From JAYPUG01 sp038117265 (lineage in GTDB: Bacteria; Pseudomonadota; Alphaproteobacteria; UBA6615): a stretch of DNA of 28,793 nt. Under the pieces are notes generated by a model. It had not been told where the DNA came from and did no database searches. It worked only from the letters and a program-made list of their open reading frames with translations. Of this stretch, positions 7,286 to 15,420 are shown piece by piece. The stretch covers positions 1 to 28,793 of the forward strand of contig JAYOFO010000033.1 in assembly GCA_038117265.1 (NCBI GenBank). Reading direction: 5' to 3'. How positions within the stretch are numbered: the first letter of the stretch is position 1; every line of letters begins with the position of its first letter. The position numbers and the translations under genes were made by a program.

Positions 7286-9418
7286 ATGGCGGGCACCAGC
7301 GCGGGTGAGCCGGTCCTGTACCGTCAGGACGGTCGCGTCGCCATCATCACGATCAACAATCCGCCGGTGAACGCCCTGTCGAAGCAGGTGCGCATGGGCA
7401 TTGCCGACCTGCTGGTACTCGCATGCGACGACCGGCTGGTGCGCGCGATCGTGATCCACGGCACCGGGCGCAATCTGTGCGGCGGCGCCGACATCCGCGA
7501 GTTCAACACGCCGGACCGCCAGATCCGCCCCATGACCCGCGAGCTGATGAACCTAATCGAGGCGAGCGACAAGCCGGTCGTCGCCGCGATCCATGGGCCG
7601 ACCCTGGGCGGCGGGCTCGAACTGGCGCTCGGCTGCCATTACCGGGTGGCGAAGGAAGGTGCGCAGATCGGCCTGCCCGAGGTGAATCGCGGCGTCGTTC
7701 CGGGCGCGGGCGGAACCCAGCGCCTGCCGCGCCTGATCGGTTTCCGGCGCGCGCTCGACATGATCGTGACCGGGGAGCCGGTCGATGCGGCGCGTGCGCT
7801 GGAGTACGGGATCGTCGATCGCGTCGTGCATGCGGACGCCGATATCTGCGCGGCGGCGGTCGGATTCGCGCTGGAGATCTTGGACGACGGTTCCGGGCCG
7901 CGGCGTATCAGCGGGATGGGCATCGACGTCGATGCGGCGACGGGCGGCGAGATCGTGGCGGAGGTGCGGGCCCGGCTGGAGAAGAGCGCGCGCGGCATGC
8001 AGGCGCCGTTCCGCTGCCTGGAAAGCGTCGCCAACACCCTGACCATGCCGTTCGCGGACGGCTGGGCCCGCGAGGCCGAGATCAGCCAGGCGGCGGTCGC
8101 CTCGGTCGAGTCCCGCTCGCTCGTGCACGCCTTCTTCGCCGAGCGCCAGGCGGCCAAGATTCCGGGCATTCCCGCCGACGCGCCCCTGCGCCCGGTCGAG
8201 CGGGTCGCGATCGTCGGCGCGGGCACCATGGGCGGCGGCATCGCCATGTCCTTCGCCAATGCCGGCCAGGCGGTCACCCTGATCGAGACGGATGCCGCCG
8301 CGCTGGAACGCGGCATCGGGCGGATCGAGGCCAACTACGCCGCGACCCGCAACCGCGGCCGCCTGTCGGCCGAGGAGATGGATGCGCGGATGGCGCGGAT
8401 CACGGGGGTGGTCGGGCTCGACGCGGCGGCCGATGCCGACCTGGTGATCGAGGCGGTGTTCGAGGAGATGGACGTCAAGCAGGCGGTGTTCCGCGAGCTG
8501 GACCGGCTGGCGCGCGACGGTGCGATCCTCGCCACCAACACCTCGACACTCGACGTCGACGCGATCGCGGCCGTGACGGAACGCCCCGGCGACGTGCTGG
8601 GCACCCATTTCTTCAGCCCGGCCAACGTCATGACCCTGCTCGAGGTGGTGCGCGGGCGCGAGACCGCGCTCGACGTGATCGCGACGGTGATGGATCTGTC
8701 GCGGCGCATCGGCAAGACGGGCGTTGTCGTCGGCGTGTGCGACGGCTTCGTGGGCAACCGGATGCTCGCGCCGTATTTCCGCCAGGCCGACTTCCTGGTC
8801 GAGGAGGGGGCGTTCCCCGAGGATGTCGACCGGGTGATCGAGGAATTCGGCTTCCGCATGGGCCCGTTCCGCGTGTCGGACCTGGCCGGCCTCGACATCA
8901 GCTGGGCCATCGAGAAGCGCCGCGCCGGAACGCGCCCGGCCGACGAGCGGTTCTCGCCGCTGCTCGACCGGATCTGCGTACAGGGCCGCTATGGCCAGAA
9001 GACCGGTGCGGGCTGGTATCGCTACGAGGGCCGCAGCGCCGTGCCCGATCCCGAGATCGCGGCGCTGATCCGCGCGCGCTCCGACGAGATGGGTATCGCC
9101 CGGCGCAACATTTCTGACGACGAGATCCGCGCGCGCTGCATCTATTCGCTGATCAACGAGGGCGCGCGAATCCTCGAAGAGGGCCTGGCGATCCGCGCAT
9201 CCGACGTCGACGTGGTCTGGCTGCACGGCTACGGCTTCCCGCGCTGGCGCGGCGGGCCGATGTTCTATGCCGACATGGTCGGGTTGTCCGAAGTGGTCGC
9301 AACCCTCGACGGCTTCCACGACGCGTGGGGCGACAAGTGGGAACCCGCGGGCCTGCTGCGCGAGCTGGCCGAGGCCGGCTCGACCTTCAAGAAATGGGAC
9401 GCCGCGAAGACGGCGTAG
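7286..9418 (+). CDS. FadB-like enoyl-CoA hydratase / 3-hydroxyacyl-CoA dehydrogenase 1
   Basis: A 710-residue bifunctional beta-oxidation enzyme, close in length to E. coli FadB/FadJ. The N-terminal crotonase domain (about 1-190) carries the two catalytic glutamates in GGGLELALG (about E112) and GLPE (about E132), and the oxyanion motif GGADIREF. The NAD-binding 3-hydroxyacyl-CoA dehydrogenase domain starts at GAGTMGGG (about 311-318). Its catalytic His is in GTHFFSPAN (about H441), with Glu in LLEVV and Asn in GFVGNR. The C-terminal HCDH domain ends in the usual GYGFPRWRGGPM stretch. The ATG at 7286 has a strong GGGGGAGG site three bases upstream; an in-frame TTG at 7274 is disfavoured. It is paralogous to 20023-22116. 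It hydrates 2-enoyl-CoA and oxidises the 3-hydroxyacyl-CoA in the cytoplasm. Confidence 0.95.
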   Translation: MAGTSAGEPVLYRQDGRVAIITINNPPVNALSKQVRMGIADLLVLACDDRLVRAIVIHGTGRNLCGGADIREFNTPDRQIRPMTRELMNLIEASDKPVVAAIHGPTLGGGLELALGCHYRVAKEGAQIGLPEVNRGVVPGAGGTQRLPRLIGFRRALDMIVTGEPVDAARALEYGIVDRVVHADADICAAAVGFALEILDDGSGPRRISGMGIDVDAATGGEIVAEVRARLEKSARGMQAPFRCLESVANTLTMPFADGWAREAEISQAAVASVESRSLVHAFFAERQAAKIPGIPADAPLRPVERVAIVGAGTMGGGIAMSFANAGQAVTLIETDAAALERGIGRIEANYAATRNRGRLSAEEMDARMARITGVVGLDAAADADLVIEAVFEEMDVKQAVFRELDRLARDGAILATNTSTLDVDAIAAVTERPGDVLGTHFFSPANVMTLLEVVRGRETALDVIATVMDLSRRIGKTGVVVGVCDGFVGNRMLAPYFRQADFLVEEGAFPEDVDRVIEEFGFRMGPFRVSDLAGLDISWAIEKRRAGTRPADERFSPLLDRICVQGRYGQKTGAGWYRYEGRSAVPDPEIAALIRARSDEMGIARRNISDDEIRARCIYSLINEGARILEEGLAIRASDVDVVWLHGYGFPRWRGGPMFYADMVGLSEVVATLDGFHDAWGDKWEPAGLLRELAEAGSTFKKWDAAKTA

Positions 9419-9433
9419 CGCGCCGGAACCTGC

Positions 9434-10201
9434 CTAGACCGGCACCGTCGCGCCGCCGTCCACCACGATGGTCTGGCCCGTCAGCCAGCGCGCCGCGCCC
9501 GAGGCCAGGAACACCGCCGCGCCGGCGATGTCCTCGGGCTCGCCCAGGCGGCGCAGCGGGGTGGCGGCGATCCGCGGGTCGGCGAATTCGGGGTTCTCCC
9601 ACAGCGCACGCGCGAAGTCGGTCTTCACCAGCCCCGGCGCGATGGCGTTGATGCGGATGTTGTCGGGCCCGAGCTCGACGGCGAGGTTGCGCGCCAGCTG
9701 CATATCGGCCGCCTTGGAAATGTTGTAGGCGCCAATCTTGTCCGAGCCACGCAGCCCGCCGATCGAGGAGATCAGCACGATGGCGCCGTCCTTTTGTGCC
9801 TGCATCTCGGGTGCGACCAATTGAACCAGCCAGAGCTGCGAGAGGATGTTGGTCTGCATCACCTTGGCGAACACGTCGTCGGGTATTTCCATCGCCGGTC
9901 CGTAGTAGGGGTTGATGGCGGCGTTGCAGACCAGGATGTCGGCCGGCCCCAGCGCCGCGCGGCTGGCATCGACGAGCGCCCGGAGTTCCTCCTTGCCGCC
10001 CACATTGCACGGAATTCCAACCACTTCGTGGCCGGCCGCGCGCAGCGCCGACGCGGTCTCCTCGACCCGGCCGGCATCGCGGCTCGACACGGCGACCCGG
10101 GCTCCGGCCTCGGCCAGCGCCGTGGCGATCGCGCGGCCGATCCCCTTGGTCGATCCGGTGACGATCGCGGTCTTGCCGGACAAATCGAATGCTGCGGACA
10201 T
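9434..10201 (-). CDS. SDR family NAD(P)-dependent oxidoreductase
   Basis: A 255-residue classical short-chain dehydrogenase. The cofactor motif TGSTKGIG is at about 15-22, VCNAAIN stands for the NNAG motif (about 91-97), and Asn118 is in MQTNI. Ser145/146 lie in LISSIGG, and the YNISK motif gives Tyr159 and Lys163. INAIAPGLVKTDF and the C-terminal LTGQTIVVDGG are standard. It likely oxidises or reduces a hydroxyacyl-CoA or other secondary alcohol. The ATG at 10201 was chosen because GGGGGGAAAG sits just upstream and the protein begins a few residues before the first strand; longer in-frame starts overlap the promoter region. It is divergent from the acyl-CoA dehydrogenase, as is common for paired catabolic genes. 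Confidence 0.94.
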   Translation of the reverse strand: MSAAFDLSGKTAIVTGSTKGIGRAIATALAEAGARVAVSSRDAGRVEETASALRAAGHEVVGIPCNVGGKEELRALVDASRAALGPADILVCNAAINPYYGPAMEIPDDVFAKVMQTNILSQLWLVQLVAPEMQAQKDGAIVLISSIGGLRGSDKIGAYNISKAADMQLARNLAVELGPDNIRINAIAPGLVKTDFARALWENPEFADPRIAATPLRRLGEPEDIAGAAVFLASGAARWLTGQTIVVDGGATVPV

Positions 10202-10299
10202 GCTGTCTTTCCCCCCGGGCCCCGTTTGGCGGTATCCTAGGCGAACACGATACGTTCGGCACCAGCCGCCGCACGGCGCATAAATTTCCGGGGGAACCG
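10202..10299. promoter_or_regulatory. divergent promoter region, SDR / acyl-CoA dehydrogenase
   Basis: A 98-base gap between divergent genes. The inverted repeat CGAAC (10242-10246) and GTTCG (10254-10258), spaced by seven bases near the centre, could be a small operator. Both genes have purine-rich ribosome binding sites at the edges (GGGGGGAAAG on the minus strand; GGGGGAA just before 10300). The operator assignment is speculative. Confidence 0.35.
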
Positions 10300-11535
10300 A
10301 TGGATTTCGAACTGACACCGCGCTGCAAGGAAATGCGCGAACAGCTCGTCGCGTTCATGGACGAGTTCGTCTATCCGAACGAGGAAACGTTCGAGCATCA
10401 GCTCGACGCGCAGGAAAGCCGCTGGCAGACGCCGCAGATCGTCGACGACCTGAAGGCCGAGGCGAGGAAGCGCGGCCTGTGGAACCTGTTCCTGCCCGAC
10501 GCGCATCACGGCGCGGGGCTGACGAACGCCGAATACGCGCCGCTGTGCGAGATCATGGGCCGCGTCGACTGGGCGCCCGAAGTGTTCAACTGCAACGCGC
10601 CCGACACCGGCAACATGGAAGTGCTGCACATGTACGGCACGCCCGCGCAGCAGGCGGCCTGGCTCGAGCCGCTGCTCGCCGGCGAGATCCGCTCGGCCTT
10701 CGCCATGACCGAGCCGGCGGTCGCCTCGTCGGACGCCACGAACATCGAGTGCTCGATCCGCCGCGACGGCGACGAATACGTCATCAACGGCACGAAGTGG
10801 TGGACGTCCAACGCCTGCAACCCGCGCTGCAAGATCATGATCGTCATGGGCAAGACCGACACGTTGGCGCCCCGGCACCAGCAGCAGTCGCAGATCCTGG
10901 TGCCGACCGACACGACCGGCGTGACCATCAAGCGGCACCTCAACGTCATGGGCTATGACGACGCGCCCCACGGCCATGCCGAGGTGACGTTCGAGGATGT
11001 CCGCGTGCCGGTGGAGAATTTGTTGCTGGGCGAGGGGCGCGGCTTCGAGATCGCCCAGGGCCGCCTCGGCCCGGGCCGCATCCACCATTGCATGCGCGTC
11101 ATCGGCGTGGCGGAACGCGCGCTCGAGGCGATGTGCCAGCGCGCGGCCGAGCGCGAGACCTGGGGCAAGCTGCTCGCCGAGCGCGGCATCACCGAGGAGC
11201 GCATCGCCCAGTCGCGCATCGAGATCGAGATGTGCCGCCTGCTGGTGATGAAGGCCGCCTGGATGATGGATACGGTGGGCAACAAGGAGGCGCGGCTCGA
11301 GATCGCGATGATCAAGGTCGCCGCCCCGAACATGGCGCTGGGCGTGATCGACCGCGCGATCCAGCTGCACGGCGGCGGCGGCATGACCGACGACTTCCCG
11401 CTGGCCGCCATGTATGCGCGCACCCGCGCCATGCGCCTGTTCGACGGGCCCGACGAGGTCCACCGCCGCCAGATCGCGCGGCTGGAGCTGCGCCGCCAGC
11501 TCGACGACTGGCCGCGCAACCGCCGGGTCGGCTAG
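10300..11535 (+). CDS. ACAD10/11-type acyl-CoA dehydrogenase (LvaC-like)
   Basis: A 411-residue FAD-dependent acyl-CoA dehydrogenase with the usual alpha/beta/alpha layout. FAMTEPAVASSDATNI and NGTKWWTSNA form the flavin-binding middle, and the C-terminal helical domain has IQLHGGGGMTDDFPLA. The segment RLFDGPDEVHRR puts Asp (about D382) where medium-chain acyl-CoA dehydrogenases have the Glu catalytic base (YEG). This Asp and the GPDEVH context mark the ACAD10/ACAD11 group. Members, including LvaC of Pseudomonas putida, act on 4-phosphoacyl-CoAs made by a partner kinase rather than only performing alpha,beta-dehydrogenation. A kinase of exactly that partner family is at 18364-19440. ATG 10300 with GGGGGAA upstream fixes the start. 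Substrate chain length is unknown. Confidence 0.93.
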   Translation: MDFELTPRCKEMREQLVAFMDEFVYPNEETFEHQLDAQESRWQTPQIVDDLKAEARKRGLWNLFLPDAHHGAGLTNAEYAPLCEIMGRVDWAPEVFNCNAPDTGNMEVLHMYGTPAQQAAWLEPLLAGEIRSAFAMTEPAVASSDATNIECSIRRDGDEYVINGTKWWTSNACNPRCKIMIVMGKTDTLAPRHQQQSQILVPTDTTGVTIKRHLNVMGYDDAPHGHAEVTFEDVRVPVENLLLGEGRGFEIAQGRLGPGRIHHCMRVIGVAERALEAMCQRAAERETWGKLLAERGITEERIAQSRIEIEMCRLLVMKAAWMMDTVGNKEARLEIAMIKVAAPNMALGVIDRAIQLHGGGGMTDDFPLAAMYARTRAMRLFDGPDEVHRRQIARLELRRQLDDWPRNRRVG

Positions 11536-11542
11536 GCCGGCC

Positions 11543-12073
11543 ATGCCCTGGCGCCTCGCGAAGGCGGTGATTGCCCTTTCGGGGGTGGTGCTCGTCCTCG
11601 TGCCGGTGCTGATCGTCTGGGCCACGGCCGACACCGGCGCGGCGGCGCGTTTCGGCGGGCCGGCCGAGCCCGGCTTCTGGGTCGGTGCGGCGTTCGCCCT
11701 GGCGGGGCTGGGCCTCGCGGGCTGGACCGTGCGCCTGTTCCTGGGGCGCGGCGCGGGCACGCCCGCACCGTGGGACCCGCCCCGGAGGCTGGTGGTGCGC
11801 GGGCCCTACCGGCACGTGCGCAACCCGATGATCAGTTCCGTCTGTTTCATGCTGTTCGGCGAGGCGCTGATCCTCGATTCCTGGCCAGTCGCGGCCTGGC
11901 TGGCGGTCTTCTTCCTGGCCAACGCGGTCTACATCCCGCGGTTCGAGGAACGCGGCCTCGCGGCCCGCTTCGGCGACGATTACCGGCGTTACAAGGCTGC
12001 CGTGCCGCGCTGGTTCCCCAACCCCGTGCCATGGACGCCCGAGGGGAACCCCAACGAGGATATGGAACGATGA
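11543..12073 (+). CDS. PEMT/ICMT-type membrane methyltransferase family protein
   Basis: A 176-residue integral membrane protein of the isoprenylcysteine carboxyl methyltransferase / phospholipid methyltransferase superfamily. Two hydrophobic segments open the protein (about 7-27 and 43-65). The hallmark RGPYRHVRNPM follows a basic loop, two further hydrophobic stretches come next, and the C-terminal EERGLAARFGDDYRRYKAAVPR completes the SAM-binding signature. The methyl acceptor is unknown: bacterial members modify lipids, isoprenoids or small thiols. It starts seven bases after the dehydrogenase stop and overlaps the next gene by ATGA (12070-12073), so it is probably in one operon with both. 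The in-frame ORF extends upstream, but the ATG at 11543 gives a family-length protein. Confidence 0.9.
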   Translation: MPWRLAKAVIALSGVVLVLVPVLIVWATADTGAAARFGGPAEPGFWVGAAFALAGLGLAGWTVRLFLGRGAGTPAPWDPPRRLVVRGPYRHVRNPMISSVCFMLFGEALILDSWPVAAWLAVFFLANAVYIPRFEERGLAARFGDDYRRYKAAVPRWFPNPVPWTPEGNPNEDMER

Positions 12074-12396
12074 TCGCCGTGATCTTCGAGGTGCGGCCCG
12101 CCGAGGGCCGCCTGGAGGAGTATCTCGACATCGCGCACGCGTTGCGCGCCGAGCTCGACCGGATCGACGGGTTCATCTCGGTCGAACGGTTCGAGAGCAT
12201 CTACGAGCCGGGCAAGTTCGTCTCGCTGTCGTTCTTCCGCAACGAGGCGGCGGTGCAGGCCTGGCGCGAACATGCCGAACACCGCATTGCCCAGTGCAAG
12301 GGAAAGGGCGGCATCTTCGCCGACTACCGGCTGCGCGTCGCCTCGGTGATCCGCGACTACGGCCCCGACGAGCGCGCCGAGGCGCCGGAGGGCTGA
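12070..12396 (+). CDS. antibiotic biosynthesis monooxygenase (ABM) fold protein
   Basis: A 108-residue dimeric alpha/beta-barrel-type protein. It opens IAVIFEVRPAEGRLEEYLDI, continues with a helix and IDGFISVERFES, then FVSLSFFRNEAAVQAWREHAEH, the characteristic W-R-x-H-x-x-H of the ABM superfamily. Relatives include cofactor-free quinone-forming monooxygenases, haem-degrading proteins and many with no known role, so only the fold is assigned. The start overlaps the methyltransferase stop (ATGA), which supports translational coupling. The short downstream gap of 77 bases leads to the amidohydrolase on the same strand, so a longer operon is possible. Confidence 0.85.
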   Translation: MIAVIFEVRPAEGRLEEYLDIAHALRAELDRIDGFISVERFESIYEPGKFVSLSFFRNEAAVQAWREHAEHRIAQCKGKGGIFADYRLRVASVIRDYGPDERAEAPEG

Positions 12397-12473
12397 GCGC
12401 GCCCGCGCCGAGCGGCTTTGTGCGCGCGGCGGCGGTGAACTAATTCCTGTCCGGGGAACGAGGGGAAACAGCG

Positions 12474-13709
12474 ATGGCGTTCGATCTGATTTTGCGCAAC
12501 GCGCGGGTGGCGGGTACCGCCGCCGACGCGCCGCTCACCGACATCGGGATTTCCGGCGGCAGGATCGCCGCGATCGAACCTGGGCTCGCCGGCGACGGCG
12601 AGGCGCTCGACGTGGCGGGCGGGCTGGTCTCGCCGGGCCTGGTGGAGACCCACATCCATCTCGACAAGTCGCGTATCCTCGACCGGTCCGAGCCGTCGCC
12701 CGACCGGGGCATCGACCATATGCGGCGCGTGTCGGCGGTGAAGCCCGGCTTCACGGTCGAGGACATCTACGAACGCGCCCGCGCCTCGATGGAGACCTCG
12801 ATCTCCCACGGCGTCACCCACATGCGCACCCATGTGGAGGTCGACCCGAATGTCGGCATGAAGAGCGTCGACGCGCTGGAGCAGCTTGCGAAGGACTATG
12901 CCTGGGGCATCGAGCTGCAGCTCTGCGTCTTCCTGCAGGAGGGCTGGACCGGCGTGCCCGAGGGCGACGCCAATCTGGTCGACGGGTTGGAGCGCGGCGC
13001 GACGGCCATCGGCGGGGCGCCGAGCTACGATTCCGACGGCCCGGCCCAGATCGCGCGGGTCTTCGAGCTGGCCAGGGAATACGACGTAGATGTCGACCTG
13101 CACCTCGATGTCGGGCCCAACCACGACCATCTCGACATCTACCAGGTCTGCGAGCTGACCGACAAAATCGGCTGGGGCGGGCGCGTCGCCATCGGCCACG
13201 GCTCGAAATATTCCTCGATGCCGCCCGACAAGCTGGCCGACCTGGGCAAGCTGCTCGCCGACACCGGCGTCACGGTGACGGTGCTTCCCGCCACCGACCT
13301 GTTCACCGTGGGCCGGCACCAGGACCATTCGGTGATGCGCGGCGTGGCCGACGGCAACGCGCTGCATGCCCACGGCGTCAATTGCTGCCTGTCGACCAAC
13401 AACATCCTGAACCCGTTCACGCCCTTCGGCGACGGCTCGCTGATGCGAATCGCCAACATGTACGCCAACGTCGCCCAGCGCGGCACGCGCGACGAGCTGG
13501 CCGAGTGCTTCGCCATGATGACCGACCGGCCCGCGAAGTTCCTCGGCCGCGACGATTACGGCGTGGCCGTGGGCAAGGCCGCCGACCTGGTGGTCTGGGA
13601 CGCGACCAGCACGGACGAGGCGGTCGCGATCAACGCCGAGGCGCGCTTCGGCTTCAAGGCGGGGCGGCGGACCTTCACCCGAGCGCCGGTGGTGCTGCAC
13701 CGGCCGTAG
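12474..13709 (+). CDS. amidohydrolase superfamily protein, cytosine-deaminase-like
   Basis: A 411-residue TIM-barrel amidohydrolase. A small beta-sandwich N-terminus (NARVAGTAADAPLTDIGISG) leads to the first metal motif THIHLD (H60, H62). H210 (DLHLDV) and H242 (AIGHGS) follow, then CLSTNNILNPFTPFGD near 306-320, and a C-terminal KAADLVVWD strand. The overall pattern matches the CodA-like branch. By alignment from memory with E. coli CodA, the catalytic Glu of HCDE becomes Val213 and the metal-binding Asp of HDD becomes Asn309, so ordinary cytosine deamination is doubtful. Cyclic amide or imide hydrolysis is a reasonable alternative given the N-carbamoylase at 15421-16665. GAGGGGAAA before the ATG at 12474 fixes the start. 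Confidence 0.88.
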   Translation: MAFDLILRNARVAGTAADAPLTDIGISGGRIAAIEPGLAGDGEALDVAGGLVSPGLVETHIHLDKSRILDRSEPSPDRGIDHMRRVSAVKPGFTVEDIYERARASMETSISHGVTHMRTHVEVDPNVGMKSVDALEQLAKDYAWGIELQLCVFLQEGWTGVPEGDANLVDGLERGATAIGGAPSYDSDGPAQIARVFELAREYDVDVDLHLDVGPNHDHLDIYQVCELTDKIGWGGRVAIGHGSKYSSMPPDKLADLGKLLADTGVTVTVLPATDLFTVGRHQDHSVMRGVADGNALHAHGVNCCLSTNNILNPFTPFGDGSLMRIANMYANVAQRGTRDELAECFAMMTDRPAKFLGRDDYGVAVGKAADLVVWDATSTDEAVAINAEARFGFKAGRRTFTRAPVVLHRP

Positions 13710-13719
13710 GGGCCGCGCC

Positions 13720-15351
13720 TCAGTACCCCACCGCCGCGCCGTCCGAGCGCGGGTCCGAGCCGCCGATCCGCAGGCCCGATCCGGGCTCCACGAGAATGCC
13801 GTGGGACTGGCCGGCGCGGTTGTTCCAGTCGGGCCAGCGGTTGACCTTGTGGCCGCGCGCCGCGAGGCCCTCGAAGGTCGCCTCGGGCATCCGGCCCTCC
13901 AGGTGCAGCATGTCGCGGGACTCGTCGATCGAGATGCGGCCCGACAGGAAGCGCGGGGCCTCGATCGCCTGCTGAATGTCGAGGCCGAAGTCGATCAGGT
14001 CGCTGTAGAGCTGGGCGAGGATCTGCGGCTGGCCGTCGGCGCCCTGGGTGCCCAGCGTGGCCCACAGATCGCCATCGCGCTTGGCCATGGACGCGATCAG
14101 CGTGTGCATCGGCGCCTTGCCGGGTTCCAGCCGGTTGGGGTGCGCCGGGTCGAGCGAGAAATACGCGGCCCGGTTCTGCAGCATGACGCCGGTGTCGCCG
14201 GCGACGACGAACGAGCCGAACGCCATGTAGAGGCTCTGGATCAGGGAGACGGCGTTGCCCTCGGCGTCCATCACCGTCATGAAGACCGTGTCGCCGTCGA
14301 GGCTCGACCAGGGCGGCACCCCGTCCCAGGCGAGCGTCCTTTCCATGTCGATCTGCGTGCGGCGCTCCGCCATGTGGGCGGCCGACAGCATGCGTTCGGT
14401 CGGCACGTCGGCGAAGTCCGGATCGGCGAGGTAGGCGTCGCGGTCGTGGAAGGCGAGGTGCTTGGCCTGGACCAGCAGGTGGATGTGGTCGGGGCCGAGG
14501 AAGTCCATCGCACCGACGTCCCAGCCCTCGGCCAGCTGCAGCATCTGCAACGCCGTGATGCCCTGGGTCGGCGGCGGCGTGGTGTAGATGGCGACGCCGC
14601 GATAGCGCCCCTCCAGCGGCGCGGTCCAGCGCGCCTGCTGCGCCGCCAGATCGCCGGCCGTAAACAGCCCGCCCGAGGCCTCGGAGAAGCACACCAGTTC
14701 CGCACCCACATCGCCCTCGTAGAAGCCGGCCGGTCCGGCGTTGGCGACCCGCGTCAGGGTGCGCGCCAGGTCGGGGTTGCGCAGGGTGGTGCCGGCGGGC
14801 GGCGGCGCGCCGTCGGGCAGGAAGATCGCCGCCGTGGTCGGGTGCTTCGCCAGCTCGTCGCGATAGAGCGCGGCGGCGTCGGCGAGGCGCCGGGTCACCG
14901 GGAAGCCATCGCCTGCATAGCCGATCGCGGCCTCGAGGATGCGCGCCAGCGGCAGCCTGCCGTGCCGCGCGTGGGCCGCGCCCCAGCTCGCCAGCGCGCC
15001 GGGCACGGTGGTGGTGGCCGGCACGATCCCGCGCACCGGCATCCGGTCGAGGCCGCGTGAGGCTATGGCGTCGATGGCGGCGCCGGCGACGGCGCGCCCG
15101 CCGCCGTCGAGGCAGGAAATCCCGCCGGTCCTGGCGTCGTGGATCAGCCAGAAGGCGTCGCCGCCGATGCTGGTCATGTGCGGGTAGACGACGGACAGCA
15201 CGGCGCTGGTCGCCAGCGCGGCGTCGACCGCCGAACCGCCGGCGCGCAGCACATCGACGCCGGCCGCCGAGGCCAGCGAATGCGGCGAGGCCACCATGCC
15301 GCTGGGGGCCAGGGTGACGGGGCGGCCGGGGCGCATGTCGGATAAATTCAT
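13720..15351 (-). CDS. gamma-glutamyltransferase-like protein (complete paralogue)
   Basis: A 543-residue gamma-glutamyltranspeptidase-family protein without a signal peptide, so probably cytoplasmic. The N-terminal part has MVASPHSLASAAGVDVLRAGGSAVDAA and HMTSIGGDAFWLIHD, matching the large subunit. The predicted self-cleavage Thr is residue 355 (codon 14289-14287) in GDTVFMTVMDAEGN, and the C-terminus is GGSDPRSDGAAVGY. It shares the T-[VI]-[FW]-M variant of the cleavage region with the gene at 1-1319, so both belong to the same branch, away from classical TTH enzymes. The ATG at 15351 is favoured over ATG 15336; neither has a strong ribosome binding site. It is divergent from the N-carbamoylase by 69 bases. 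It may remove gamma-glutamyl groups or hydrolyse a related amide. Confidence 0.92.
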   Translation of the reverse strand: MNLSDMRPGRPVTLAPSGMVASPHSLASAAGVDVLRAGGSAVDAALATSAVLSVVYPHMTSIGGDAFWLIHDARTGGISCLDGGGRAVAGAAIDAIASRGLDRMPVRGIVPATTTVPGALASWGAAHARHGRLPLARILEAAIGYAGDGFPVTRRLADAAALYRDELAKHPTTAAIFLPDGAPPPAGTTLRNPDLARTLTRVANAGPAGFYEGDVGAELVCFSEASGGLFTAGDLAAQQARWTAPLEGRYRGVAIYTTPPPTQGITALQMLQLAEGWDVGAMDFLGPDHIHLLVQAKHLAFHDRDAYLADPDFADVPTERMLSAAHMAERRTQIDMERTLAWDGVPPWSSLDGDTVFMTVMDAEGNAVSLIQSLYMAFGSFVVAGDTGVMLQNRAAYFSLDPAHPNRLEPGKAPMHTLIASMAKRDGDLWATLGTQGADGQPQILAQLYSDLIDFGLDIQQAIEAPRFLSGRISIDESRDMLHLEGRMPEATFEGLAARGHKVNRWPDWNNRAGQSHGILVEPGSGLRIGGSDPRSDGAAVGY

Positions 15352-15420
15352 GTGAACGCGGGCGGCTTGGGAAGAACGGTCCGGGACGTTAGCATGCCCC
15401 GTCCGATGAAGGGGATTTCG

